A DNA stretch of 37,347 nucleotides from Desulfobacterales bacterium. GTDB taxonomy: Bacteria > Desulfobacterota > Desulfobacteria > Desulfobacterales > SURF-7. Positions within the stretch are counted from its first letter, which is position 1. Each line of letters opens with the position of its first letter. The stretch lies in NCBI GenBank assembly GCA_018693105.1, contig JABHLN010000029.1, positions 1 through 37,347 of the forward strand, written 5' to 3'. A program made the position numbers and the translations under genes. The notes beneath the pieces were generated by a model, which was not told the DNA's origin, made no database searches, and saw nothing but the letters and a program-made list of their open reading frames with translations. Positions 25,992-34,284 of the stretch are shown here, piece by piece.

Positions 25992-26588
25992 ATGGATATA
26001 ACACGATTAATAATTACAGCTGTAGGTGGTCAGGGGAACCTTCTTTCCTCAAAGGTCCTCGGTGAGGCCGCCCTGCTTTCAGATATTCCTGTACGCATGA
26101 GTGAAATTCACGGAATGGCCCAGAGAGGGGGAGTCGTAGAATCAGCATTGCTTTTTGGAGACGTAAAAAGCACAATAATCTCTGATGGTGAGGCTGATGT
26201 GCTGGTAAGCTTTGAGCCTGCTGAAGCGCTTCGTGCAATGAATAAATGTAAATCGGAAACTGTCGTTATCACGAATCTTGCACCACTTCCTCCCTTTACC
26301 GTTACAATCGGCAGCGGAGCATATCCTGATATTGATAAACTTCAGGATCTGATAAGTTCAAAAGTTTCAAGACTGATAGCATTTGACGCTGTTGCTTTAT
26401 CAAAAGAGGCAGGAAATATTATGGCTGTTAATATGGTTTTACTTGGGGCTCTTGCCCAGACAGGTATACTGCCGCTTACTGTTGAAAACATAAAAACAGC
26501 CATTAAAACCAGAACAAAAAAAACCTTTGTTGAAACAAACCTGAAAGCTTTTGATCTTGGCTATTCAGAAGCTGAAAAACAGAATTAA
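25992..26588 (+). CDS. iorB: Indolepyruvate:ferredoxin oxidoreductase, beta subunit
   Basis: Small (gamma/delta-type PFOR domain) subunit of 198 residues that completes IorA. It begins ITAVGGQGNLLSSKVLGEAALL, with MSEIHGMAQRGGVVESALLFGD, a strong family signature. An AGGA ribosome binding site lies just before the ATG. It normally follows iorA directly; here a 148-bp repeat lies in the 217-base gap, so expression may be unbalanced or use read-through. The potassium channel gene starts 9 bases after its stop. Confidence 0.95.
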   Translation: MDITRLIITAVGGQGNLLSSKVLGEAALLSDIPVRMSEIHGMAQRGGVVESALLFGDVKSTIISDGEADVLVSFEPAEALRAMNKCKSETVVITNLAPLPPFTVTIGSGAYPDIDKLQDLISSKVSRLIAFDAVALSKEAGNIMAVNMVLLGALAQTGILPLTVENIKTAIKTRTKKTFVETNLKAFDLGYSEAEKQN

Positions 26589-26597
26589 ATTTAAAAT

Positions 26598-27605
26598 ATG
26601 AGCATAAGGCAAAGACTTAATATTTTAATTGGCGCAATACTCCTTGTTGTTTTAACCGGAAGTGGCGGCTACTATTTCATATTCCATGGTAAACACAGCA
26701 TTATTGACTGCCTGTATATGACAATAATTTCTCTGACCAGTGTAGGTTATGGTGAAGTTTTAGAAGTCACAGGGAATGTTCCAGCTCAGATTTTTACAAT
26801 GGTCCTTATTACCTTTGGAATGGGGATAATCCTTTATGGAATAAGTACCCTTACCGCATTATTAATCGAAGGTGAACTTTCAGGTATCCTGAGGAAAAAC
26901 AAGATGTATAAGCAAATATCAAAACTAAACCAGCATTATATTGTTTGTGGCGGAGGGCAGACAGGCCGTCCTCTTATTGAAGAACTTGTAAAAAATAAAG
27001 AGCCTACGATCCTGATCGAAAATGATGAAAGTATGATCGATCAATGCAAAGACCTGCCTGATTTACTTCTGGTCGAGGGTGACGCCACCGAAGACCAGAC
27101 TCTAATCGATGCCGGGATAGAAAAAGCCAGAGGAATAATCATCACCCTTCCGTCCGACAAGGATACGCTTTATGTTACAATGACTGCAAGGATGCTGAAT
27201 AAGAACATCCGTATAATAAGCCGTATTGTAGACCCTAGACTTGAAAAGAAAATGATTATGGCTGGTGCCAGCAGTGTCGTCTCACCGAATTTTATAGGCG
27301 CCATGCGTATGGCGTCAGTTATGATACGACCGGCAACGGTTGATTTTCTTGACCAGATGCTTAGAACAAAAGATGGAGACCTTAGAATTCATGATATAAG
27401 AATTTCTGAAGGATCGGGCGTAATCGGTAAAAAAATCGGGGATCTTAATATGCGTGAAAAACACGGTCTTGTACTTCTGGGTTCGAAAGCAAAGACAGGT
27501 GAAATAAAATTCAATCCTTCTTTTGATAAAATAGTTGAAGCGGAAATGGTATTAATAGTAATGGGGGACGTTTCGGATATTGCAAAGTTCAGGGATAAAT
27601 ATTGA
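26598..27605 (+). CDS. Two-helix potassium channel with RCK/TrkA-N domain
   Basis: Membrane potassium channel subunit of 335 residues of the MthK/Kch layout. A first helix (INILIGAILLVVL-like, about 10-28), a pore loop with selectivity filter TSVGYGEV at residues 47-54 and a second helix (about 58-88) form the pore. An RCK domain follows (YIVCGGGQTGRPLIEEL from about 115, NAD/ligand-type fold), then a TrkA-C-like domain (about 250-335). Activity is probably gated by a cytosolic ligand or calcium. It appears to be in the ior operon, 9 bases after iorB. Its TGA stop is the terminus of repeat copy E. Confidence 0.92.
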   Translation: MSIRQRLNILIGAILLVVLTGSGGYYFIFHGKHSIIDCLYMTIISLTSVGYGEVLEVTGNVPAQIFTMVLITFGMGIILYGISTLTALLIEGELSGILRKNKMYKQISKLNQHYIVCGGGQTGRPLIEELVKNKEPTILIENDESMIDQCKDLPDLLLVEGDATEDQTLIDAGIEKARGIIITLPSDKDTLYVTMTARMLNKNIRIISRIVDPRLEKKMIMAGASSVVSPNFIGAMRMASVMIRPATVDFLDQMLRTKDGDLRIHDIRISEGSGVIGKKIGDLNMREKHGLVLLGSKAKTGEIKFNPSFDKIVEAEMVLIVMGDVSDIAKFRDKY

Positions 27606-27729
27606 CGGCGTCGTAAAAAGTCCAATATCTGCGTTGCGCTGCACCCCTCGTCACTGCAGCGTACGATAAGTACGCCTCATTCCTCGGGATTTGCGGCGCC
27701 TTGATCTTAAACTTTTTACGAAGCCATCA
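27603..27729 (-). repeat. Structured repeat copy E (subfamily II, short form)
   Basis: Begins TGACGGCGTCGTAAAAAGTC and ends TACGAAGCCATCA. The core differs from subfamily I: CCTCGTCACTGCAGCGTACG, with a perfect hairpin GCGTAC/GTACGC (27659-27664, 27670-27675). It lacks the outer 25-bp extension seen in copy F. Its first three bases are the stop codon of the potassium channel gene. It is inverted relative to copy F, the pair bracketing the lipoprotein gene. Confidence 0.88.
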
Positions 27730-27756
27730 AATTAGAATCCGACGAAGACACAAACA

Positions 27757-28398
27757 CTATCTGGACAAGAAGGAACGTTTTGCAACGTGCTGATATATAT
27801 CAGAAATTATTTTTTGAGATATTTTAAACATTGCCGCGCTCATTCCCTCTGCAAGAGCATGTGGATTCTTTTTTTTGCACTCTTCAACAGCATTGTATCT
27901 TTTCTGAAAAACAACTCTTTTACTTATGTCAGGTTCATTATCAATAATTAAGGTAATGTTAACCGAAAGGACAGCCTTCCATGAATTCTCTTCATCTTCC
28001 TCGAAAAACTCATCAACGATGCCTTCTATATGATAAGAAGAGGGAATAGTGAAGCTGACCCCGGTAACTGCTTTGAAAAGATCGGTCTGCCTTAAATCTC
28101 TTGCAAGAAAATATGTAACAAGATCACCCGGATTGGCTCTCCACTTATGATATAAGTATGTATCTCTTCTAAACTCCTTTTCCTTATATACAATTCTGTT
28201 TGAGTTGTATAATGGTGCTACGGTAAACCTTTCAAGCCGTATGATAATCGGGATGGGCTTTAACCCTGTTATTTCAGGTGAATCATACTCAAGAGTATAA
28301 TAATCTATTTTTCGGCCGGGTTGTTTCAAGCCAAGACATCCCACGGCAAACAGGGCGAGAAAAGCGAAAACAACTGCTGTTTTTACTATAGTATTCAT
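27757..28398 (-). CDS. ABC-transport auxiliary outer lipoprotein (PqiC/YmbA-like)
   Basis: Lipoprotein of 213 residues with a signal peptide and lipobox (LFAVGC, lipidated Cys about residue 21), then KIDYYTLEYDSP and the mixed beta fold of the ABC_trans_aux/PqiC family (IIIRLERFTVAPLYNSNRIVYKEKEF). Such lipoproteins sit in the outer membrane and complete MCE-type lipid transporters. It is the natural last gene of the MlaE-MlaF-MlaD operon but is separated from mlaD by repeat copy F and has copy E behind it. The lipobox start is clear. Confidence 0.87.
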   Translation of the reverse strand: MNTIVKTAVVFAFLALFAVGCLGLKQPGRKIDYYTLEYDSPEITGLKPIPIIIRLERFTVAPLYNSNRIVYKEKEFRRDTYLYHKWRANPGDLVTYFLARDLRQTDLFKAVTGVSFTIPSSYHIEGIVDEFFEEDEENSWKAVLSVNITLIIDNEPDISKRVVFQKRYNAVEECKKKNPHALAEGMSAAMFKISQKIISDIYQHVAKRSFLSR

Positions 28399-28418
28399 AA
28401 AATTATACCTTTATTCAT

Positions 28419-28570
28419 TGATGAACTCGTAAAAAGTCAACTCGGGATGGCAAAGTAAAAAGTTCAAGATCAAGGCGTCGCAAATCCCGAGGAATGAAGC
28501 GTATTTATCGTACGCCGCAGTGACGAGGGATGCAGCACAACGCAGATATTGGACTTTTTACGACGCCATA
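28419..28570 (+). repeat. Structured repeat copy F (subfamily II, full length)
   Basis: Begins TGATGAACTCGTAAAAAGTC and ends GACTTTTTACGACGCCATA. Core related to copy E (inverted), with hairpin GCGTA/TACGC at 28499-28503 and 28511-28515. Flanking ATTCATTG and ATTAATCA match at 5 of 8 positions, possibly a decayed target duplication. It lies between mlaD and the lipoprotein gene, ending one base before the mlaD stop codon. Confidence 0.88.
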
Positions 28571-28571
28571 A

Positions 28572-29558
28572 TTAATCAGGTTCTATCTTTTTTCCAGGAA
28601 GCTGTTCACCAAAAAAAATCTGGGGAGGGTGATCCGATGCAATCTCTATCAGCCGGTCCAGGTTTTCACTTACCTTTTCAAGGTTCTGGGCGGTAACCAG
28701 CAGATGACGTTGCAAACTGTTTATCCTGCTGTCAGTCCCCTTTACAAAGTTATTCCCGCTTTCCATAAAACTGTTGATTCTTTTAACAGAATCTTTAAAA
28801 TCATGAACCGCTTCAGTCAGATCCTTTTCATTGTCTGAAATAAGATTATCAAGTCGTAAAAATGTTTTTTGTGCATTACCTGAAAGTGTATCCAAGGTCT
28901 TTGTTGCTTTTTCAGTTGAATCAACCACCCTGTTAAGCTTTTCAACATCCAGAATTTTTTCAAACCTGCTGAGAACAAGCCTTATACCTGATGATATCTC
29001 TTTAACTTTTGCCTCTTCAACCTCTTTACTTATTTTGTCAAGTGTAGACCTGAGGTTGTTGGCGATCCCGGTGATATCAGTCACACTTAGCTTACCGAAT
29101 ATCTCATTAATATTGTCCATAAGCTGTTTGCTACCGGAAGGCTTTGTAGCAATAACAGGATATTTTGGGGTAAAAGAAAGCGGTGGGGAAAGGACCGGCA
29201 CATTAACAATTTTCCTTTCAAGTTCTACAAACATAATCCCCGTAATCCCAACCGATTTAAGCTGGGCAACAATATCACCAATCCCGGATTCAAGGCCGGA
29301 TTCAATTTTCAGAACCACCTGTATAAGAGCGGCATCAGGGGCAACACTGATATTCTCAACACGGCCGATGGACACTCCCCTGTATTTTACAGGAGAGTCC
29401 TTATCAAGCCCCTGTACAGATTCATCAAAGTATGAAACATAGTAACGCCCTCCCTCAAAGTAATGAGACATGCCTATCCATATGACAGCAACAATTGCAA
29501 TGCCAAGACCCAAAATCACAAAAAGGCCTACAGTAAATTTTGCTTTGATTGAAGCCAT
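28572..29558 (-). CDS. MlaD-like MCE-domain protein
   Basis: Periplasmic lipid-binding subunit of an Mla-type ABC transporter, 328 residues. One N-terminal membrane helix (FTVGLFVILGLGIAIVAVIWIG, about 8-30) precedes a single MCE domain (YYVSYFDESVQGLDKDSPVKYRG to about 125), then long helical, heptad-like segments (about 145-320) that extend beyond the classic short MlaD. This length suggests a bridging, PqiB/YebT-like or Mce-like tube. AAGGA lies 9 bases upstream of the ATG. Gene order STAS-MlaE, MlaF, MlaD, lipoprotein is the standard Mla operon arrangement. Confidence 0.92.
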   Translation of the reverse strand: MASIKAKFTVGLFVILGLGIAIVAVIWIGMSHYFEGGRYYVSYFDESVQGLDKDSPVKYRGVSIGRVENISVAPDAALIQVVLKIESGLESGIGDIVAQLKSVGITGIMFVELERKIVNVPVLSPPLSFTPKYPVIATKPSGSKQLMDNINEIFGKLSVTDITGIANNLRSTLDKISKEVEEAKVKEISSGIRLVLSRFEKILDVEKLNRVVDSTEKATKTLDTLSGNAQKTFLRLDNLISDNEKDLTEAVHDFKDSVKRINSFMESGNNFVKGTDSRINSLQRHLLVTAQNLEKVSENLDRLIEIASDHPPQIFFGEQLPGKKIEPD

Positions 29559-29578
29559 TGAATATTATCCTTGTTATA

Positions 29579-30343
29579 TTATTTTTTTGCTGAACCTGCC
29601 TGCCTGTTAAAAAACTGACGGACAAAGGGTTCACTGCTGTTCATTTTAAGATCCCTGGGGTCCCCTTCATCGAGAATGCCCTTAGTTATACTGTCAAGCA
29701 TGATAACTCTTTGAGCAACTTTGAAAATACTATCAAGTTCATGAGTAACGATAACCATTGTTGTGCCTATACTTCGGTTGATGCCAAGAATAAGCTCGTC
29801 TATCTCTGCCGCAATAACCGGGTCAAGGCCTGCAGTAGGCTCATCAAGAAATAGAATTTTCGGGTTCAGCGCCATGGCTCTTGCAAGCCCGGCCCTTTTT
29901 TTCATACCCCCGCTTATCTCTGAAGGCAGGTGGTTTTCATAGCCTGTCAGCCCAACCATGGACAGTTTCATTTTTACCAGATTTTCAACAGACTGCACAG
30001 GGATATCTGTAAATTCAATAATCGGAAGGGCAACATTTTCTGCAAGAGTCATTGATCCTATCAGCGCACCGCTTTGAAACAGAATGCCGATTTTTCTTAT
30101 GGTCCTGTTAAATGCTTCTTCATCTCTTGAAGTGATCTCATTCCCGTCGATAATTATTTTACCTGCCCAGGGATGACTAAGACCGACCATTTGCCTGAGA
30201 AGTGTGCTTTTCCCGCATCCGCTGGTTCCGAGTATTACAAGAATTTCACCCTCAATTACTTCAAAACTTATATTATCAAGGATAAGATCATCCCCGTAGA
30301 ATATGATAAGATCAATCACACTGATTATTTTTTCATCTCTCAT
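29579..30343 (-). CDS. MlaF-like ABC transporter ATPase
   Basis: Cytosolic ATPase subunit of the MCE lipid transporter, 254 residues. Walker A LGTSGCGKSTLL, signature ISGGMKKRAGLARAMAL, Walker B ILFLDEPTAGLDP and the H-loop VTHELD are all present. The MKKR signature variant is typical of MlaF. I start at the ATG at 30343, 17 bases after the MlaE stop; the ribosome binding site is weak. An upstream TTG inside mlaE is less likely. Confidence 0.95.
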   Translation of the reverse strand: MRDEKIISVIDLIIFYGDDLILDNISFEVIEGEILVILGTSGCGKSTLLRQMVGLSHPWAGKIIIDGNEITSRDEEAFNRTIRKIGILFQSGALIGSMTLAENVALPIIEFTDIPVQSVENLVKMKLSMVGLTGYENHLPSEISGGMKKRAGLARAMALNPKILFLDEPTAGLDPVIAAEIDELILGINRSIGTTMVIVTHELDSIFKVAQRVIMLDSITKGILDEGDPRDLKMNSSEPFVRQFFNRQAGSAKK

Positions 30344-30359
30344 ATTGATTATACGCCTA

Positions 30360-31502
30360 TTACCAGTAACTCCTGATAACTGCAATTATCGAATCAAAAA
30401 GTATAATAAGGAAAATACCACTAACAACAGCTGATGTAGCAGCGTTTCCTACTGCCGATGCTCCACCCCTTGCCTGAAAACCTCTGAAGCATCCAACACA
30501 AGCTACAATAAATGCAAATATAAGGCTTTTCAGGAATCCCCAGGTAATTTCTAAAAGCGAAAGGGTTTCAATTGTCTGCATGATATATGAATTTGGTGTT
30601 AATCCTAAGATAAATACCCCTACTACAAGACCGCCCAAAATTGCAAAAATATCTGAAAATATGGTCAGAAGCGGGAGAACAATCATTAATGCAAAAGTTC
30701 TTGGAACCCCTAAAAACAGTGTAGGATTAAATCCCATGGAGAAAAGGGCATCTATTTCCTCTGAAACCTGCATTGTACCAATCTCTGCAGCATAAGAAGA
30801 ACCTGTCCTCCCTGCCACAACAATCGCAGTCATAATCGGCCCAAGCTCTGAAACCATCGCCAGAGCCACAAGAGAAGCGACATATATATTTGCTCCAAAC
30901 TGCTGAAGCTGTATAGAAGACATGAATGCCATGATAAGCCCTAGAAGAAAACTGATAAGGGCAACAATTGGAAGAGCATCAACACCGTTTTTTTGCATTA
31001 GAGTTATTGTGTCATCCACACGAAGAGATTTTGGGTGGAATAATACATGTATCATGGACAATGTAAGAGATCCAAGAAATGAAACCATGAATTTTATATT
31101 ATTTGCCTCATTTATTGTTGCTTCACCAATACCGACAAATATATTTTTTCTTCTTTTTTTAAAAACAGGTAAATCACTTCCATATGAATCAAAATCCACT
31201 AACGAGAGTACATCTTTTGTCTTGTCTCCGGAGTTAACAATCGAAAAAACACCTTTTCCTTTATTGACTGTTTTTTTTAATTCAATAAGAACAAATGCCC
31301 CGAAGTCATCAAAGTATGTAACATTGCCCAGATCAATTATAAGCGAAGATGGAATATCTTTTTTAAATAATATAATGAGTTCCGAGAGTATTGATGCAGA
31401 AGTATCAATACTCAATTCCCCGATAAAATAAACTATTATTCCATTGTTATCGGTTTCAGAGATTTTGTAACGGCAGGTTTGTGTATTATTTATTCCTGTC
31501 AT
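30360..31502 (-). CDS. STAS-domain/MlaE-type ABC permease fusion
   Basis: Integral membrane permease of the MCE lipid transporter, 380 residues. The N-terminal about 110 residues resemble a STAS (MlaB-like) domain (GELSIDTSASILSELIIL, SSLIIDLGNVTYFDDFGAFVLIEL), and the rest is MlaE (Pfam MlaE), with VALAMVSELGPIMTAIVVAGRTGSSYAAEIGTM, the family signature. In E. coli MlaB is a separate protein that binds MlaF; here it is fused to the permease and may play the same stabilising or regulatory part. First gene of the operon with mlaF and mlaD. The ribosome binding site is weak. Confidence 0.93.
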   Translation of the reverse strand: MTGINNTQTCRYKISETDNNGIIVYFIGELSIDTSASILSELIILFKKDIPSSLIIDLGNVTYFDDFGAFVLIELKKTVNKGKGVFSIVNSGDKTKDVLSLVDFDSYGSDLPVFKKRRKNIFVGIGEATINEANNIKFMVSFLGSLTLSMIHVLFHPKSLRVDDTITLMQKNGVDALPIVALISFLLGLIMAFMSSIQLQQFGANIYVASLVALAMVSELGPIMTAIVVAGRTGSSYAAEIGTMQVSEEIDALFSMGFNPTLFLGVPRTFALMIVLPLLTIFSDIFAILGGLVVGVFILGLTPNSYIMQTIETLSLLEITWGFLKSLIFAFIVACVGCFRGFQARGGASAVGNAATSAVVSGIFLIILFDSIIAVIRSYW

Positions 31503-31607
31503 AAAAAAAATAAGAATTACTTATATATATCAACCAGACTTAATTTCTTTGAAACGACAAAATTAACGATTCTTTTCAAGAAAGAAGGGGGAAATGGGAA
31601 AAATATA

Positions 31608-31784
31608 TCACTCTGCAGGCGCTAAAGAGCAGGAAATACCCTCGGCTAAAATGGTCTGGACTTCATCAAGGGTGATGCATTCCTCTTCACAATTTGGAAA
31701 CCTGTCGCTTTTTTCACATTCTTTACAAGGGCTTTTTATCAGGTAGCCAATATCAAAATCAAATTTATTTCTTATAATTGCCAT
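31608..31784 (-). CDS. Small Cys-rich hypothetical protein
   Basis: A 58-residue acidic protein with cysteines arranged CX2CX8CX3C in SPCKECEKSDRFPNCEEECI, plus one Cys near the C-terminus. This is a possible metal-binding knuckle. The ATG is at 31784, with no strong ribosome binding site seen. I recall similar short proteins in Desulfobacteraceae genomes but cannot name a family. No antisense gene competes with it. Function unknown. Confidence 0.6.
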   Translation of the reverse strand: MAIIRNKFDFDIGYLIKSPCKECEKSDRFPNCEEECITLDEVQTILAEGISCSLAPAE

Positions 31785-32109
31785 TTTTTTGCCGCATCTT
31801 ATCTTTAAACCCGACTATTTCTTAATAAAATAAAAGGGTTTAAAAGTTATCACCAAATCCTTTTAAAAAAGATCTAAACAATAACTCTATTTATAACAGT
31901 AAATTTATAAAATGAAAACCCCCAATAGGCTTTAATAATTACGATCTTAATTTCCTATAAATAAATTCAGTTAAATAAGTTTTTTATCTCTTCCAGCCCT
32001 CAACATAAAGGATTTAAGTCAAAATATTGATTTTTCATAAATTACAAACCAAAGATGGGAAGGATTCAAGGCTATTCTCTATACCATGATCAAAGCGATC
32101 AACCATTTA
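31785..32109. other. AT-rich intergenic region
   Basis: About 325 bases between the small Cys-rich gene and the carboxylesterase 3' end. It contains only a 9-bp inverted repeat TTTAAACCC/GGGTTTAAA with a 23-nt spacer, near 31805-31845, and no convincing gene or promoter. Confidence 0.5.
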
Positions 32110-33945
32110 TTAATTGCAGCCCAACTTTTCATATTCCCCATTGTCCCACAGGTCTGTATCTTTGAATATTTGCCAATATATTTTACACTTTTTTTCTTTA
32201 CTCGGGAAACCGTTTTCAGCAAAAATCTTTTTTTTCAAATCCTCTAAAAAGATTGCATCGAAAGACATACGAATTCCCTGATCTCGGGCTGTATCAAAAA
32301 CAATAAACTTATCACTTTCAGTAGAGCTGTTATCCCATGATTCCCATTCGATTTCGGTGCCGTCCCTGCCTTTACCGGGTGATCCTGTATATGCGAATTC
32401 TGCCCAGTATGATGAAATGCTGTCGGAAAGTGCTTTTCTGCCAGGATGGTTTTCATCAGTAAAGAATAAATCAAGCTCTGCAAAAAGATTATCAAAATCA
32501 TTAAATACAAAAGGGATTTCAAAACCATGACCCGCACCGACAATTCTGCTCATATCCATTCCAAGGATTGTCGGCTCTTCATCCCAGTCAAACCGGTACA
32601 CAAAAACATCCGGCCCTTGAGTTTTCCTGAGAACCGAAGCTATCTCATCCGCCCCTGTAGCTTTCCATGCATCACTTGTATATGACGCAGCAAGATCATA
32701 ATACTTCTTATCCTTAACCCTGAAAAACATTTTCAGATAAATATTTACATATTCCTTGTCTTGCATCATGAATAATTTAAACTCATCACGATTCGTACCC
32801 AATATAATAGGAACCGCATTGTAACCCGACTTATCCTTGAACAGGGAAAGCGGTTCACCATATGGAAGCACTGCACCATCCCTCGTTAACTGCGGAAAAA
32901 AGAAGATCATACCGGCAGGACCGGGTTTGTATGCACTTAACAAATCCAGGTTACTTTTACTGCGGAGATATTCTGCTATTTTATGATTGCTCATTTTATT
33001 CTGATAATCTACCGCTGATTTCCTGTCAGAAACAATATTATCAGCAATGAGAAGATTATTGATAATTTCACGAGAACTTAATGCATCTCCCGGCTTGTCT
33101 GCATCAATATAGTTTTCAGCTTTAGAAATTTCAGTTGTTTTTGAACTCCCGCTCTGGGAAACAGCCTTGTGAAACAATCCTTTTGCTTTTGGTGAAAGCA
33201 GCATGGAAATTGCGTTTCTGCCACCTGCCGATTCACCGAATGCAGTAACATTTCCGGGATCACCCCCAAAACTTGAAATATTTTCTTTTATCCATGCAAG
33301 TGCACGAATAATATCAAGAGTTCCGTAATTACCGGATTTGTCTTCAGGTGTAACATTTTCTCCGCGAAGTGCAGGATGGGAAAACCATCCGAAAGGCCCT
33401 AACCGGTAATTAATAGTAACTAAAATTACATTATACTTTGAGGCAAAGGCTTTTCCGTTATAACTTCCCCCTTGTCCCACACTGTTGCCTCCACCATGTA
33501 TCCACATCATTACGGGGAGACGTTCTTTTCCTTGAGGAACATCTTCAGGTGCATACCGGGGCGCCCATACATTCAGGAATAAGCAATCCTCAATACCGGT
33601 TGCTTCATCATACCGGTCTTCATCCACATTCCCCATGGGACCGCCAAATTGTGTACATACCGGGCTGATTTCCGTTGCTTCAAGAAGTCCCTCCCATTTT
33701 TCTGCAGGGCGGGGAGCTTTCCAGCGCAAATCACCTACAGGGGCTTTTGCATAGGGAATACCAAGCCATGCATGAGCATTATCATCTACCTTAAAGCCGA
33801 TTACACTGCCAGTTGAAATTATCCGTTCTGTTTCAGGATCTGCAAGAATAACACGGGTGACAGGCTTATCAGCCGATTTGAAAAATTGATAACCGATAAC
33901 AAGAATAATTAATATTATCGCTGATACAAAAACATTTTTCTTCAC
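32110..33945 (-). CDS. Membrane-anchored type-B carboxylesterase
   Basis: Alpha/beta hydrolase of the carboxylesterase type B family (PnbA-like), 611 residues. An N-terminal hydrophobic segment (VFVSAIILIILVIGYQFF) anchors or exports it. Catalytic Ser is in FGESAGG (S239), the oxyanion region is WIHGGGNSVGQGGSYNG, and the acid and His are likely in GTNRDEFKLF and GAGHGFEIPFVF. The start is GTG at 33945, 8 bases after a GGAGG ribosome binding site; the upstream TTG at 33960 overlaps that site and is less likely. Substrates are unknown. It stands alone on its strand. Confidence 0.92.
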   Translation of the reverse strand: MKKNVFVSAIILIILVIGYQFFKSADKPVTRVILADPETERIISTGSVIGFKVDDNAHAWLGIPYAKAPVGDLRWKAPRPAEKWEGLLEATEISPVCTQFGGPMGNVDEDRYDEATGIEDCLFLNVWAPRYAPEDVPQGKERLPVMMWIHGGGNSVGQGGSYNGKAFASKYNVILVTINYRLGPFGWFSHPALRGENVTPEDKSGNYGTLDIIRALAWIKENISSFGGDPGNVTAFGESAGGRNAISMLLSPKAKGLFHKAVSQSGSSKTTEISKAENYIDADKPGDALSSREIINNLLIADNIVSDRKSAVDYQNKMSNHKIAEYLRSKSNLDLLSAYKPGPAGMIFFFPQLTRDGAVLPYGEPLSLFKDKSGYNAVPIILGTNRDEFKLFMMQDKEYVNIYLKMFFRVKDKKYYDLAASYTSDAWKATGADEIASVLRKTQGPDVFVYRFDWDEEPTILGMDMSRIVGAGHGFEIPFVFNDFDNLFAELDLFFTDENHPGRKALSDSISSYWAEFAYTGSPGKGRDGTEIEWESWDNSSTESDKFIVFDTARDQGIRMSFDAIFLEDLKKKIFAENGFPSKEKKCKIYWQIFKDTDLWDNGEYEKLGCN

Positions 33946-34284
33946 TCTTGCCACCTCCAAATTTTTGTAAAAAGCAGGTTAAAAATAATAATCAAGATAA
34001 TAGGTTGTAGTTCTAATCAATGGATATAAGGATTCTATATTTTTTTTATTGTTCAAGGCCGGTTTTTGTGACCATATTAAGCGAATAATATCTCCGGATC
34101 AACTAATATTTAATTATGATGAACTTGTAAAAAATATAACCGATGGCTAAGTAAAAATCTTCATATACAAGGCATAGCATTTGGCCAGGCGTGAAGGCAT
34201 ACATGTAGTATGTCGAACGTCTGGCCAAATGCTATAACGCAGTAGATGGAGACTTTTTACGACGCCATCAAATAAGGAGCAAAA
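33946..34284. other. Divergent intergenic region with repeat copy D
   Basis: About 340 bases, the right half occupied by repeat copy D. The left half (33960-34110) is AT-rich with no feature I can support. Confidence 0.5.
34117..34270 (+). repeat. Structured repeat copy D (subfamily I)
   Basis: Complete element TGATGAACTTG to GACGCCATCA. Perfect 15-bp central stem 34174-34188 with 34221-34235 (ATAGCATTTGGCCAG and complement), a 32-nt loop and a further 4-bp extension GCGT/ACGT inside. Differs from copy C at four stem positions, each compensated on the other arm. It ends 3 bases before the ribosome binding site of the MetE-core-like gene. Confidence 0.92.

Noticed and set aside
28831-29442. 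203-codon open frame antisense to mlaD
   Set aside because: It lies entirely inside a well-supported MCE gene, and its product is Ser/Thr-rich low-complexity sequence.
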